46,446 nucleotides of DNA from an uncultured Prevotellaceae bacterium. Its GTDB lineage: Bacteria > Bacteroidota > Bacteroidia > Bacteroidales > Muribaculaceae. The notes under the pieces are model-generated. The model was not told where the DNA came from, did not search any database, and was given only the letters and a program-made list of their open reading frames with translations. The stretch spans positions 1 to 46,446 of the forward strand of contig CAMJJG010000016.1 of the NCBI GenBank assembly GCA_946406035.1, written 5' to 3'. The position numbers were made by a program, and so were the translations under genes. Of this stretch, positions 1 to 8,260 are shown one piece after another (position 1 is the stretch's first letter; every line of letters starts with the position of its first letter).

Positions 1-200
1 ACCAATAGAACCACTATATGGCTTTTTCATCCTGCAAAATGACCATTACACCTAAATTGTTCACTGTTCTTCTCTCTATTTTGTTGATTATCGCTAATTA
101 GTTGTTAATAACAGCGTTAGTTGAATCTTAGTATGGATATAGGGTGGTTACTGGAGATGGAAAATGCACCAAGAGGTGATGAAAATTGGAAATACTTTAT

Positions 201-208
201 TATCTTTG
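201..208 (+). promoter_or_regulatory. Promoter -7 box for the BspA-like gene
   Basis: TATCTTTG is an exact match to the Bacteroidetes -7 consensus TAnnTTTG. It lies about 70 nt before the ATG at 278, and no good TTG is seen 19-20 nt upstream. It decides the start: an in-frame ATG at 164 lies upstream of this promoter, whereas 278 begins a signal peptide. Confidence 0.5.
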
Positions 209-277
209 TGGGTCAGCACCTCGCATGATACACCAAACCGCCAACAATATTTATTTAACCAATTAATCCTGATAACT

Positions 278-2527
278 ATGAACAAGAAAAAACTTTTTAG
301 ACTGGTCGTCCTGTTTGCAGCCATAATGTGTTCAATGAACGCCGTGTGCCAGGAAGCCTATGTGTGCATCACATCAGCGGACTCGACGATAACGTTCTAC
401 TACGATGAGCTGATGGGTTCCCGTCCAGGTGTTACCTATGCCATTGGTAATAACGGGTATAATGTGCCGTGGAACTATAGTGGCAGTGCTATCTTGACGT
501 CTATTGCACAGGCTGTGTTCGACCCATCATTTGCCGACTACCGTCCACGAGCAACCACATATTGGTTTGATGACATGACGAATCTGAAGTCCATCTCGGG
601 CATGGAATATCTGAACACATCCGAGGTGCGAGACATGTACTGGATGTTCGGTTACTGTTATAAATTGAACAGCATTGACTTGAGCCACCTCAACACCGAG
701 AACGTAACAAACATGAACCGGATGTTCTTGTGGTGCACAAGTCTGACAAGCTTGGACCTGAGCAGTTTCGACACCCGGAACGTGACAAACATGGGCAGCA
801 TATTCGGTGGTTGCAGTGGTTTGACGAGCATTGACCTCACTCCTCTTAACACCGAGAACGTGACAAATATGGATGGCATGTTCGCCACCTGCTCGAGTCT
901 GACATCCATCGATTTGAGCCCTCTCAACACCAAGAATGCGATAAACATGAGTGGCATGTTTGGTGGTTGTAGCGGCTTAACGAGCATTGACCTCACTCCT
1001 CTCAACACCGCTAATGTGACTGACATGAGTCGAATGTTCCATAACTGCAAAAGACTGAAAAGCCTTGACGTGAAGCCATTGAACACAACCCAAGTGACAA
1101 ACATGAATGAGATGTTCGGTTCATGCGATTCATTGACGAGCATTGACTTCACTAACTTCAATACGTCAAAAGTGACCAACATGTCCCGACTATTCTATAA
1201 CAACAAAGCATTGCCAAGCATTGACCTGAGCAACTTCGATACACAAAATGTGACCGACATGGGAGAGATGTTCTATGGTTGCGAGTCATTAACTAGCATT
1301 GACGTGAGCAACTTCAACACCCAGAATGTGACCTCCATGTATCGCATGTTTGGAATCTGCAAGAGATTAGAGAGCATTGATGTGAGCAATTTCAACACAC
1401 AGAACGTTTTGTCCATGAACAGTATGTTCTACAACTGCGAAAGACTGAAAAGCCTGGACCTGGGTAACTTCAATACCCAGAACGTGAAGAACATGGCACG
1501 CATGTTCAGTCGCTGTGATAGCTTAGCGAACATTAACCTGATCAGTTTCAACACCCAGAACGTGAGCACCATGGAGGACATGTTCTATGGCTGCAGAGCG
1601 TTGACGAACTTGCACCTAAGCCACTTCAACACCTCGAACTTGACTAATATGAGCCGAATGTTCTCTGGATGCTATCGATTAACAGACCTTGACATCAGCA
1701 GCTTCAATACCAAGAATGTCACCACCATGTTTGGTTTGTTCGATGGCTGCAGGCATTTGACAAATCTTGACGTGAGCCATTTCAACACCCAGAATGTGAC
1801 CGTCATGACTGGCATGTTTGAGGACTGCTGGAATTTAACGGAGATTGACGTAAGCAACTTCAACACCCAGAATGTCACAACCATGTATAAAATGTTCCAT
1901 AACTGCCACTCGGTGAAGGCCCTAGACGTAAGCCATTTCAACACCGAGAATTTATCCACCATGGCCTATATGTTTTATGACTGCAATAATCTGACGAGCC
2001 TTGACCTGAGCAACTTCAACACCCAGAACGTCACAGAGATGCAGCACATGTTCCAGTTCTGCAATGGCCTGACAAGCATTGACTTGAGCAGCTTCAACAC
2101 CTCGAATGTCAACGACATGGGTGAGATGTTTGCCAACAACTATTATCTGACCACTATCTATGTTGGGGACTGCTGGAGTACACAGGCAGTCACTAACTCC
2201 AACAGAATGTTTCTTTTGTGCCAACAACTTGTGGGTGGCAAGGGGACTACATACGATGCCAACCACCTGGATGCCGAATATGCCCGCATCGACGGCGGCA
2301 CGAGCGACCCGGGCTACTTCACCGCTAAGAATGCCGCCCTGCGTGGTGACGTGAATGGCAACGGCAGTGTGAACATCAGCGACGTGACAGCCTTGATTGA
2401 CTACCTGCTCAGTGGCAACACCTCGGGCATCAACCTGAGCGATGCTGACTGCAATGGCGACAGCAGCGTGAACATCAGCGACGTCACCGCCCTGATTGAC
2501 TACCTGCTCACCGGCTCCTGGAATTAA
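278..2527 (+). CDS. Secreted BspA-like DUF285 repeat protein with C-terminal dockerin
   Basis: Exported surface protein of 749 residues. The start at 278 (MNKKKLFRLVVLF) gives a basic, hydrophobic signal peptide. The upstream in-frame ATG at 164 adds 38 non-signal residues and precedes the promoter. From about residue 118 there are 20 consecutive 26-residue repeats of the form TNMxxMFxxCxxLTSIDLSxFNTxNV, the DUF285/BspA-type leucine-rich repeat. The last about 60 residues hold two calcium-loop/helix repeats (DVNGNGSVNISDVTALIDYL and DCNGDSSVNISDVTALIDYL), a type I dockerin-like pair. Known relatives mediate adhesion or host-protein binding; binding here is inferred. The same dockerin type ends the C10 protease at 3616-6378. 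A long open frame on the opposite strand of the repeats is a by-product of the repetition. Confidence 0.9.
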   Translation: MNKKKLFRLVVLFAAIMCSMNAVCQEAYVCITSADSTITFYYDELMGSRPGVTYAIGNNGYNVPWNYSGSAILTSIAQAVFDPSFADYRPRATTYWFDDMTNLKSISGMEYLNTSEVRDMYWMFGYCYKLNSIDLSHLNTENVTNMNRMFLWCTSLTSLDLSSFDTRNVTNMGSIFGGCSGLTSIDLTPLNTENVTNMDGMFATCSSLTSIDLSPLNTKNAINMSGMFGGCSGLTSIDLTPLNTANVTDMSRMFHNCKRLKSLDVKPLNTTQVTNMNEMFGSCDSLTSIDFTNFNTSKVTNMSRLFYNNKALPSIDLSNFDTQNVTDMGEMFYGCESLTSIDVSNFNTQNVTSMYRMFGICKRLESIDVSNFNTQNVLSMNSMFYNCERLKSLDLGNFNTQNVKNMARMFSRCDSLANINLISFNTQNVSTMEDMFYGCRALTNLHLSHFNTSNLTNMSRMFSGCYRLTDLDISSFNTKNVTTMFGLFDGCRHLTNLDVSHFNTQNVTVMTGMFEDCWNLTEIDVSNFNTQNVTTMYKMFHNCHSVKALDVSHFNTENLSTMAYMFYDCNNLTSLDLSNFNTQNVTEMQHMFQFCNGLTSIDLSSFNTSNVNDMGEMFANNYYLTTIYVGDCWSTQAVTNSNRMFLLCQQLVGGKGTTYDANHLDAEYARIDGGTSDPGYFTAKNAALRGDVNGNGSVNISDVTALIDYLLSGNTSGINLSDADCNGDSSVNISDVTALIDYLLTGSWN
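629..2192 (+). repeat. Tandem 78-bp coding repeats (20 copies)
   Basis: Twenty in-frame units of 78 bp (26 codons; the last is 27 codons) encode the DUF285 repeats. Synonymous positions have diverged between most units. Units 3 and 5 share the stretch FGGCSGLTSIDLTPLNT, with only a few silent differences, which suggests a relatively recent two-unit duplication. Confidence 0.85.
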
Positions 2528-2566
2528 ATTTCCAACATCTGATACATCGATCCCTCATGCTCTAGT

Positions 2567-2612
2567 GAACTGCACTCCAAAAGTTTTGTGTCTAACTTTT
2601 GGGGTGCAGTTC
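2567..2612. repeat. 46-bp near-perfect inverted repeat (IS-end-like or terminator)
   Basis: GAACTGCACTCCAAAAGTT (2567-2585) and AACTTTTGGGGTGCAGTTC (2594-2612) are complementary over 19 bp with one G-U pair, around an 8-nt loop. It lies about 40 bp after the stop of the BspA-like gene and could act as a transcript end. The outer sequence, with the AGACAC of the loop, resembles terminal inverted repeats I recall from IS3-type elements. No transposase is present, so two abutted IS ends or a MITE-like scar are alternatives. The remaining sequence up to 2970 shows no convincing gene. Confidence 0.6.
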
Positions 2613-2939
2613 ATAGCGGGTGTGAGGGATATTTCTATTCATGGAGCGAAAAAATTCAGTAATCCCCACCCCATTTCTCTCCATACCCAGAAGAATGAAA
2701 CGATGATTCGCTAGTGAATCTCGATATATTTGGAAGTGAGCCCGAAAAGACCATGCAATAATAATCTAAATCACAGTCATTGATGACACCAAAAAGTTGG
2801 CACGGTAATTGCAGATATAGATGTGAACTCATAATTTTTGGAGGTTTTTTAGGGTTAAACATGATTGTCAGCATGGCTCGGGAGAGTAGTGCTGATTTTT
2901 TTTGCGACTGCGGGGAGGGGTACTATAAAGGAATATTAG

Positions 2940-2947
2940 TAATTTTG
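2940..2947 (+). promoter_or_regulatory. Possible -7 box upstream of the acetyltransferase
   Basis: TAATTTTG fits TAnnTTTG and ends 23 nt before the ATG at 2971. No clear TTG at the expected spacing, so only moderate support. Confidence 0.35.
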
Positions 2948-2970
2948 CCATAAATTAATGATTGTAGAAT

Positions 2971-3543
2971 ATGACCGAGAAAGAGAAGATGCTGGCTGGA
3001 CTGCCTTATAGTGCGGTTGATGCGCAATTACTGAAGGAGCTGAATGAGTGTAAGGATGTCATCCACCGTTATAATGAGCTGCTGCCGTCGATGATGGATG
3101 AGCGCACGTCGTTGCTCAAGGGGTTGCTGGGGCACGTTGGCGATGACAAGATATTGATCAACCAGCCGTTCTACTGCGACTATGGCAAGCACATCAGCGT
3201 GGGCAAGCGTTTCTTTGCCAACTTCAATTTCACCGTGCTCGACGAGGCGCGTGTAACCGTCGGTGATGATTGTTTCATCGGTCCTAATGTGAGTATCTAT
3301 ACCGCTTGCCACAGTACTGACCCTGTGGAAAGGAACACGCGTCGTGAGTGGGCGCTGCCGGTGACCATCGGCGACAACGTGTGGATCGGAGGCTCGGTGA
3401 CGATTCTGGCGGGAGTGACCATCGGCGACAATGTGACCATCGGGGCGGGTTCGGTGGTGACGAGGGATATTCCCAGCAATGTTGTCGCGGTGGGTAATCC
3501 TTGCCGCGTAATCAAGGGAAACCATTCCCACCCCGATGACTAA
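2971..3543 (+). CDS. Hexapeptide-repeat sugar O-acetyltransferase (LacA/Maa/NodL family)
   Basis: A 190-residue cytoplasmic enzyme expected to transfer acetyl from acetyl-CoA to a sugar hydroxyl, as maltose and galactoside O-acetyltransferases do. The N-terminal helical cap (MTEKEKMLAGLPYSAVDAQL) is the family's maltose-acetyltransferase cap. The left-handed beta-helix follows from about residue 60, with hexapeptide turns such as VTIGDNVWIGGSVTILAGV and VTIGDNVTIGAGSVVTRDI. The likely catalytic histidine is H114 in TACHSTDP, and the end matches the family's AVGNPCRVIK. Length is normal. It stands alone, tail to tail with the C10 protease gene, so the physiological substrate cannot be told. 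Confidence 0.9.
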   Translation: MTEKEKMLAGLPYSAVDAQLLKELNECKDVIHRYNELLPSMMDERTSLLKGLLGHVGDDKILINQPFYCDYGKHISVGKRFFANFNFTVLDEARVTVGDDCFIGPNVSIYTACHSTDPVERNTRREWALPVTIGDNVWIGGSVTILAGVTIGDNVTIGAGSVVTRDIPSNVVAVGNPCRVIKGNHSHPDD

Positions 3544-3615
3544 CGGGGATTGGGAATGGTTTCCTCACACTCTCTAGGACCTCAAAACCGGTCCTTCAAG
3601 CAACAGTTTGTCTTC

Positions 3616-6378
3616 TTACCTGCCGCTGTCCTTAGCGGGTGCGTTGACGTTCAGCGTGGGAGCTGAGCCGCCTAACAGCAGGTCGATCAGTGCGGTCACA
3701 TCGGCGATGTTGACGGTGCTATCTCCTGTAACGTCGGCACAGGTCTCGCAGATTTCACCACCAGCCAGCAGATAATCGATCAGGCGGGTTACGTCGGCGA
3801 TATTGACAGCGCCATCGTGGTTCACGTCACCCAGGTCATAGCCGTGGCCATTCTGGAACAGGGTTACTTCCTCAACATTGCTCCAGTCGCTCTCGGTACC
3901 GTCGATGTACAGCGTCTTAACCCTGTACAGGAAGGTACCCTCGGCAGCCAGGTTCTCTACCGTGTAGAACTTGTCGGCGATACCAGTGATCAGGCGGCTG
4001 TTCTCGTCGCCAGTCTCGGTAGCCATCAGTGTTGCGGGACGGGCGTCACCCGTGTAAACCTCGATCAAGGTCATATCGGGCGAGAAGTTAGCATCAGAGC
4101 TTGTGATCGTAATCTTCTCACCAGCGCTGGCGTTTACCAGCCAGTAGTAAGTCTCACCAGCAACAAACGTGTGGTTGACAGCAGCCGTCTGCGGAGTGCC
4201 AACAGCGAGATTGCCAGCGCCGTCACTGCTCGAGCCAGACGTGATCTTCATCGTGAAGAGTGCATTGCTGTAGCCCTGGGGAACGGTGTAGGATATGCTA
4301 CCAGCTCCCGTGCTGAGGTTCCTGAAGTAGATGATCGAGTTGAGACCACCACGCGTGTTGACGCCACTCCAGGGAGCCGACAAGGTGATGTCATAATAGC
4401 CGGTAGCGCTTCCGGTGAAACTGGTGCCGGCAAGCGAGCCGATGAGTTCAACCTCGGGCACGGTGGGCTTGGGAGTTACCTCGAGTGTGTAACTCGTCAC
4501 GTTGGTGGCAGGCGTTGCGTCGGTCCAGTCGGCACGGAATTGCGTCAGGTTGATGTAGTCCTGAACGGCGGGCAGCATCACGGGAGCATACTTCGCTATG
4601 CTTGCCTGGCCAGCCAGTGCAACGGTGATGGTGCTGGCGTCGGCATGCGAGATGGAAACCGTGCCAGTGTGGTTGCCCACGGTGGTCGGTTTATAGGTCA
4701 CGGTGACGGTCACGCCATTGGTGCTCATCACGGCAGCCCTGGTAACGCTCGTCTTATCGATGCTGAAACCGTTACCGCTCACGCTCAGTGTCACGGGCGA
4801 GCTGCTGGTCAGGTTGCTGCCCTTCAAGACGAAGGTCTGGGTCACGGGAGCGCCCACCTCGGTGTCGAACGACAGTGAGTTGGGGGTAGCCGTCAGCATG
4901 GGAACCACGGTAGCCGTGCCTGTCAGCGAGACGGTCTTGTTCTCGGCTCCAGTGCTCGAGAGGGTGATCGAAGCCGTATTGGTACCCGAAGCGACGGGTG
5001 AATAGGTAACAGTAACCGTAGCACCAGCTGCGGCCTGCTCCTTGGTAAGTGTGGAGGGCGATACGGTGAAGTAGGTGCTACCACTCTTGGTGATCGTCAC
5101 GCCATCGAACAGGTCGGTACCCTTGACAACAAAGGTCTTGGTCACGGTAGAGCCAGTGCTTGCGGTAAAGCTCAGCGACGAGGGAGTAGCGGTGATTTCG
5201 GGAACTACCGAAGGAACATCGGGAGGCTCGACGCCAATAATAGCTTGCTGGGACTGGTTGAACGTGCCACTGCCATCACTGAAGGCGTCCATGGCAAACC
5301 AGTTATTACCACTACCACTCCAACCCCAGTTGACGTGATACTTATTATCGCTGTCGCGGTAACCGTCGACGTTGAAGGCATGTCCACCCTCGGTCGAAGA
5401 AACTGCACAATACACGAGCGGACGGCCAGCAGCGAGCTCAGACTGAATCAGGCTGTTCCAGTTAGCTGCGCTATAGCTACTCTTGGTGACATTCTTTGCT
5501 GTTGACTTGTAGCCAAAGAGCTTAAACATGTCGGCAATGCGATAGTTCTCGCTCACATAGATTCCGCTACCGCCAGCCGCAGCTGTACCATACATCATTC
5601 CCTCGGCCTGACCTACATAGCGCATCAGGGTTGCAACAGCTGTGCCCTGGGCAGTAGTATAGCTGCCAGTATAGCTATCCTTCATGTTAGGCCAGTCAAA
5701 GGCTACAGCCGGCAGAGCAGGATAGGTGTAACTCACTGAGTTATAATACGAGAGTTCAAGAGTGGCTGAATAGGAAGGAATCGCCTCGACCGATGCAGGA
5801 TACTTCCAGTAGTACAGCACCATCGATGCCGAAGTCGCAGGGCAACCAGTATAGCACTGGTAGGATGTGCCGTTATAAGTAAACTTACACTGATTCCAGA
5901 AGGGTGCATCCTGATCCCAAATAGCGGTCAACAGCGGGCCATAGGTCACGGCGTTGAGCGTCGGGGCATTGTTAGAATCAGAGATGCGCTCAACCTGCAA
6001 TCCCGGGTGCTCATGCAGGTACTGTATCTGCTCCTTGTAAATATTGAGCATGTCAATCATGCCCAGGGGGAGCTTGTTAACGTCAGGCAGTGGAGCATCA
6101 CCCACCATGAGGATCTGCTCGGCACGATCATCACCAGCCACAACGAGATAGGTGGTTGAGGTGTTAAAAATGTAGTAAACGGGTTTAGCAGTCTTGATGT
6201 CGCCAATCTCAGCCTTTAACAAGACAGGGTTCAGGGCTGATGGAGCCATCATCTTGCCAGCATACATCTGACTTAAATAGTTTTTGGCTATTCTCTGAGC
6301 CATCGCTGGGTCAACTGGCGCGGCTTGCATCGACATAACCGCTATGGCGACAGCCAATACAGATAATAATTTTTTCAT
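3616..6378 (-). CDS. Secreted C10-family (streptopain-like) cysteine protease with Ig-like region and dockerin
   Basis: A 920-residue exported protease. Residues 1-19 are a signal peptide ending MSMQAA. Residues 24-130 resemble the Spi/propeptide of C10 peptidases. The catalytic domain follows: Cys179 in YTGCPATSASM, His333 in GGHAFNVDGY, and the NWGWSG motif near 350. Residues about 390-590 hold two repeats of the choice-of-anchor/ASPM-like beta-sandwich type (TATPSSLSFTA, TATPNSLSFDT), followed by a further beta-rich stretch. Residues about 847-904 are a two-repeat dockerin-like module (DVNHDGAVNIADVTRLIDYL, DVTGDSTVNIADVTALIDLL). SpeB-like relatives degrade host or dietary proteins and are activated by propeptide removal; the target here is not visible. 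No cohesin partner is encoded nearby. Confidence 0.92.
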   Translation of the reverse strand: MKKLLSVLAVAIAVMSMQAAPVDPAMAQRIAKNYLSQMYAGKMMAPSALNPVLLKAEIGDIKTAKPVYYIFNTSTTYLVVAGDDRAEQILMVGDAPLPDVNKLPLGMIDMLNIYKEQIQYLHEHPGLQVERISDSNNAPTLNAVTYGPLLTAIWDQDAPFWNQCKFTYNGTSYQCYTGCPATSASMVLYYWKYPASVEAIPSYSATLELSYYNSVSYTYPALPAVAFDWPNMKDSYTGSYTTAQGTAVATLMRYVGQAEGMMYGTAAAGGSGIYVSENYRIADMFKLFGYKSTAKNVTKSSYSAANWNSLIQSELAAGRPLVYCAVSSTEGGHAFNVDGYRDSDNKYHVNWGWSGSGNNWFAMDAFSDGSGTFNQSQQAIIGVEPPDVPSVVPEITATPSSLSFTASTGSTVTKTFVVKGTDLFDGVTITKSGSTYFTVSPSTLTKEQAAAGATVTVTYSPVASGTNTASITLSSTGAENKTVSLTGTATVVPMLTATPNSLSFDTEVGAPVTQTFVLKGSNLTSSSPVTLSVSGNGFSIDKTSVTRAAVMSTNGVTVTVTYKPTTVGNHTGTVSISHADASTITVALAGQASIAKYAPVMLPAVQDYINLTQFRADWTDATPATNVTSYTLEVTPKPTVPEVELIGSLAGTSFTGSATGYYDITLSAPWSGVNTRGGLNSIIYFRNLSTGAGSISYTVPQGYSNALFTMKITSGSSSDGAGNLAVGTPQTAAVNHTFVAGETYYWLVNASAGEKITITSSDANFSPDMTLIEVYTGDARPATLMATETGDENSRLITGIADKFYTVENLAAEGTFLYRVKTLYIDGTESDWSNVEEVTLFQNGHGYDLGDVNHDGAVNIADVTRLIDYLLAGGEICETCADVTGDSTVNIADVTALIDLLLGGSAPTLNVNAPAKDSGR

Positions 6379-6436
6379 AATAAATGATTGTTTTTAATTG
6401 ATTTTGGTAAAAAAATGGTTTTCTATAAAATTTTCA

Positions 6437-6467
6437 CAAAAATAGTCTAGAAATTTATAATCTTCAA
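6437..6467 (-). promoter_or_regulatory. Promoter of the C10 protease gene
   Basis: On the minus strand TTG (6467-6465) is followed after 20 nt by TATTTTTG (6444-6437), a full Bacteroidetes-type promoter. The predicted transcript begins near 6431 and has a leader of about 50 nt before the ATG at 6378. Confidence 0.65.
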
Positions 6468-6602
6468 TATAAAAATACAAAAAAAATGCAAATACTATCA
6501 GAAATAATAGTTTTGGCATCTAGACATGGTCATTTATCCAATCCTTCATGCTTTTTGTTAAAAATCAATAGCATTTGCCACAAATAGCTTTTCATTTTTT
6601 TG

Positions 6603-6610
6603 TAATTTTG
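6603..6610 (+). promoter_or_regulatory. Possible -7 box for the M48 protease gene
   Basis: TAATTTTG fits TAnnTTTG, 35 nt upstream of the ATG at 6646. The nearest TTTG (6574-6577) is 25 nt upstream, somewhat too far. Confidence 0.35.
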
Positions 6611-6645
6611 TCGGGTTGGGGTAAAAATGCCCTCATGTTACGAAT

Positions 6646-7893
6646 ATGGCCCATACAATATTACTGTTGATCATCGCATTTGTCACGCTGGATTTTGTCA
6701 TCAGCAGCGTGCTCTCGTGGTTGAACACCAAGTGGATGACCCATCCCGTGCCGCCCGAACTTGAAGGGCTGTATGACGAGGAGAAGTATCGCAAGCAACA
6801 GGATTACATGCGCACCAACAAGCGCGTGTCGCTCGTGGCCCGCTGCGTGTCGTTCGCCCTGACGCTGGTGATCCTGGGCTGTGGCCTGCTGGGCTGGCTC
6901 GACGACCAGTGCAAGGTGTGGACCGATGTGCCCGTGCTGCAGGTGGTGCTGTTCCTGCTGGTCTATAACCTGTTCAACACCGTGATTGCGCTGCCGTTCA
7001 GTTACTACTCGACGTTTGTCATCGAGGAGCGATTTGGCTTCAACCGCACGACGCACAAGACCTTCTGGCTCGACACGCTCAAGTCCTTTGTCGTCTCGAC
7101 CGTGATCAGTGCAGTGCTGCTTGGTGTGGTCTATTGGCTGTACCAGACCTTCGGGCAGCAGTTCTGGATCTGGGCTACGCTGGTCGTTGCCGTGTTCATC
7201 GTGTTCTTCTCGATGTTCTACAGCAACCTGATCGTGCCCCTGTTCAACAAGCAGACGCCCCTGCCCGAGGGCGAGCTGCGGGATGCCATCACTGCTGCCG
7301 TGGAAAGTTTCGGTTCCAAGTTCAAGGACATCTACATCATCGACGGCAGCAAACACTCGACCAAGGCCAACGCCTATTTCACGGGCTTCGGCCCTAAGAA
7401 GCGCATCGTGCTCTATGACACGCTGCAGGACCAGATGACCAACGACGAGATTGTCGCCGTGCTGGCCCACGAGTTCGGGCACTACAAGCACCGCGACACG
7501 TTCAAGAACATGTTTATCTCGATTGCGATGGTGGCCGTGAACCTGTTTGTATTCTCGCTGCTGGTGAGCGACCCCGACCTACCCGCCGCCCTGGGAGGCA
7601 CCGCCCCGTCATTTATCCTGGCGATGATCGCCTTCTCATTGCTGCTGTCGCCCATCGACATCCTGCTCAACCCTGCCAGCAACGCCATCTCGCGCCGTGC
7701 CGAATACCGTGCCGACGCCTTTGCCGCCGAGCACGGCCATGGCGAGACGTTGATCAGCGGCCTCAAGAAACTGGCCAGCCACGGCCTGAGCAACCTAACG
7801 CCCCACCCCCTCGTCGTCTGGTTCAGCTACAGCCACCCCACCCTGGCCCAGCGCATCCGCGCCATCCGCAGCTCTGCCAGCGGCCCAGACTAA
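6646..7893 (+). CDS. M48-family membrane metalloprotease (Ste24/CAAX-protease-like)
   Basis: A 415-residue integral membrane zinc protease. Several hydrophobic segments (about 4-24, 64-82, 98-118, 148-166, 172-192) precede the zinc site HEFGH (H275, H279), and the third ligand is E353 in RRAEYRADAF. The domain order matches bacterial Ste24 homologues, which act on membrane or lipidated proteins; the substrate here is unknown. The C-terminal codons 372-409 lie in a 112-bp segment repeated at 14200-14311, beyond the CRISPR-Cas genes. The last residues here (after AIR) are SSASGPD, while the distant copy ends THH. The present 3' end was therefore probably supplied by the inserted cassette, leaving the gene intact. 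Confidence 0.93.
   Translation: MAHTILLLIIAFVTLDFVISSVLSWLNTKWMTHPVPPELEGLYDEEKYRKQQDYMRTNKRVSLVARCVSFALTLVILGCGLLGWLDDQCKVWTDVPVLQVVLFLLVYNLFNTVIALPFSYYSTFVIEERFGFNRTTHKTFWLDTLKSFVVSTVISAVLLGVVYWLYQTFGQQFWIWATLVVAVFIVFFSMFYSNLIVPLFNKQTPLPEGELRDAITAAVESFGSKFKDIYIIDGSKHSTKANAYFTGFGPKKRIVLYDTLQDQMTNDEIVAVLAHEFGHYKHRDTFKNMFISIAMVAVNLFVFSLLVSDPDLPAALGGTAPSFILAMIAFSLLLSPIDILLNPASNAISRRAEYRADAFAAEHGHGETLISGLKKLASHGLSNLTPHPLVVWFSYSHPTLAQRIRAIRSSASGPD
7759..7870 (+). repeat. Left copy of 112-bp direct repeat (3' end of M48 gene)
   Basis: Positions 7759-7870 match 14200-14311 at 110 of 112 bases; the mismatches are at 7851 and 7864. The copies are 6,441 bp apart, in direct orientation, and bracket the CRISPR array, cas2, cas1, cas9 and tracrRNA. 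Homology stops abruptly at both ends. Confidence 0.95.
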
Positions 7894-8152
7894 AGGCTTC
7901 ACATTTTCACGCAGCGTGAATAGGCGCAAGCTGATTGACGGTGGGTGCTGCAAAACTCAACACCTAAACCCTGACCAGCCCTAACGGGCTTCAGATTTGG
8001 CAACGACAAGGCGAGGCCCTACAGCCTACAGCACCGCTAAAATTTTTCCCGAAAGCCAATCGAAAACAAGCACAATTCTTGGCGCCATCAGGAGAGAGCT
8101 CGATTTACGACATCAAACACATCCGCTATGATAATTAAAATAGTCCTCACGC
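7894..8152. other. Gene-free spacer between the M48 gene and the CRISPR array
   Basis: About 260 bp without a plausible gene. A small palindrome (TTCACG, CAG, CGTGAA) at 7906-7920 follows the M48 stop but lacks a T-run, so it is a weak terminator candidate. The rest shows no resemblance to the sequence after the right-hand M48 copy, consistent with different origins of the two flanks. Confidence 0.5.
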
Positions 8153-8175
8153 TATGTAAATTGCTTTCAAATTTG

Positions 8176-8183
8176 TATCTTTG
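8176..8183 (+). promoter_or_regulatory. -7 box inside CRISPR repeat 1
   Basis: TATCTTTG is conserved in the degenerate repeat. The upstream TTG has become ATG (8154-8156), so this copy may be weaker. It would drive spacer 1. Confidence 0.5.
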
Positions 8184-8230
8184 CGAGATAAAGCACATCA
8201 CACGACTGGACCAGCCCTGCAGCTGTGCGG

Positions 8231-8260
8231 TTGTGAATTGCTTTCAAATTTGTATCTTTG
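8231..8260 (+). promoter_or_regulatory. Complete promoter inside CRISPR repeat 2
   Basis: TTG (8231-8233), 19 nt, TATCTTTG (8253-8260): an exact Bacteroidetes -33/-7 pair lying wholly inside the repeat and pointing toward spacer 2. The expected start is 5-8 nt further, still in the repeat, so the RNA would carry about 10 repeat bases, then the spacer, then repeat 3. The same pair occurs in repeat 3 (8308-8310 and 8330-8337), where no spacer follows. Confidence 0.6.

Noticed and set aside
164-277. N-terminal extension of the BspA-like protein from ATG 164
   Set aside because: It precedes the -7 box at 201-208 and would bury the signal peptide.
658-1182. 174-codon minus-strand frame with its own repeats
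   Set aside because: The repetition simply mirrors the 78-bp units of the BspA-like gene.
7906-7920. Small palindrome after the M48 stop as a terminator
   Set aside because: The stem is only 6 bp and no T-run follows.
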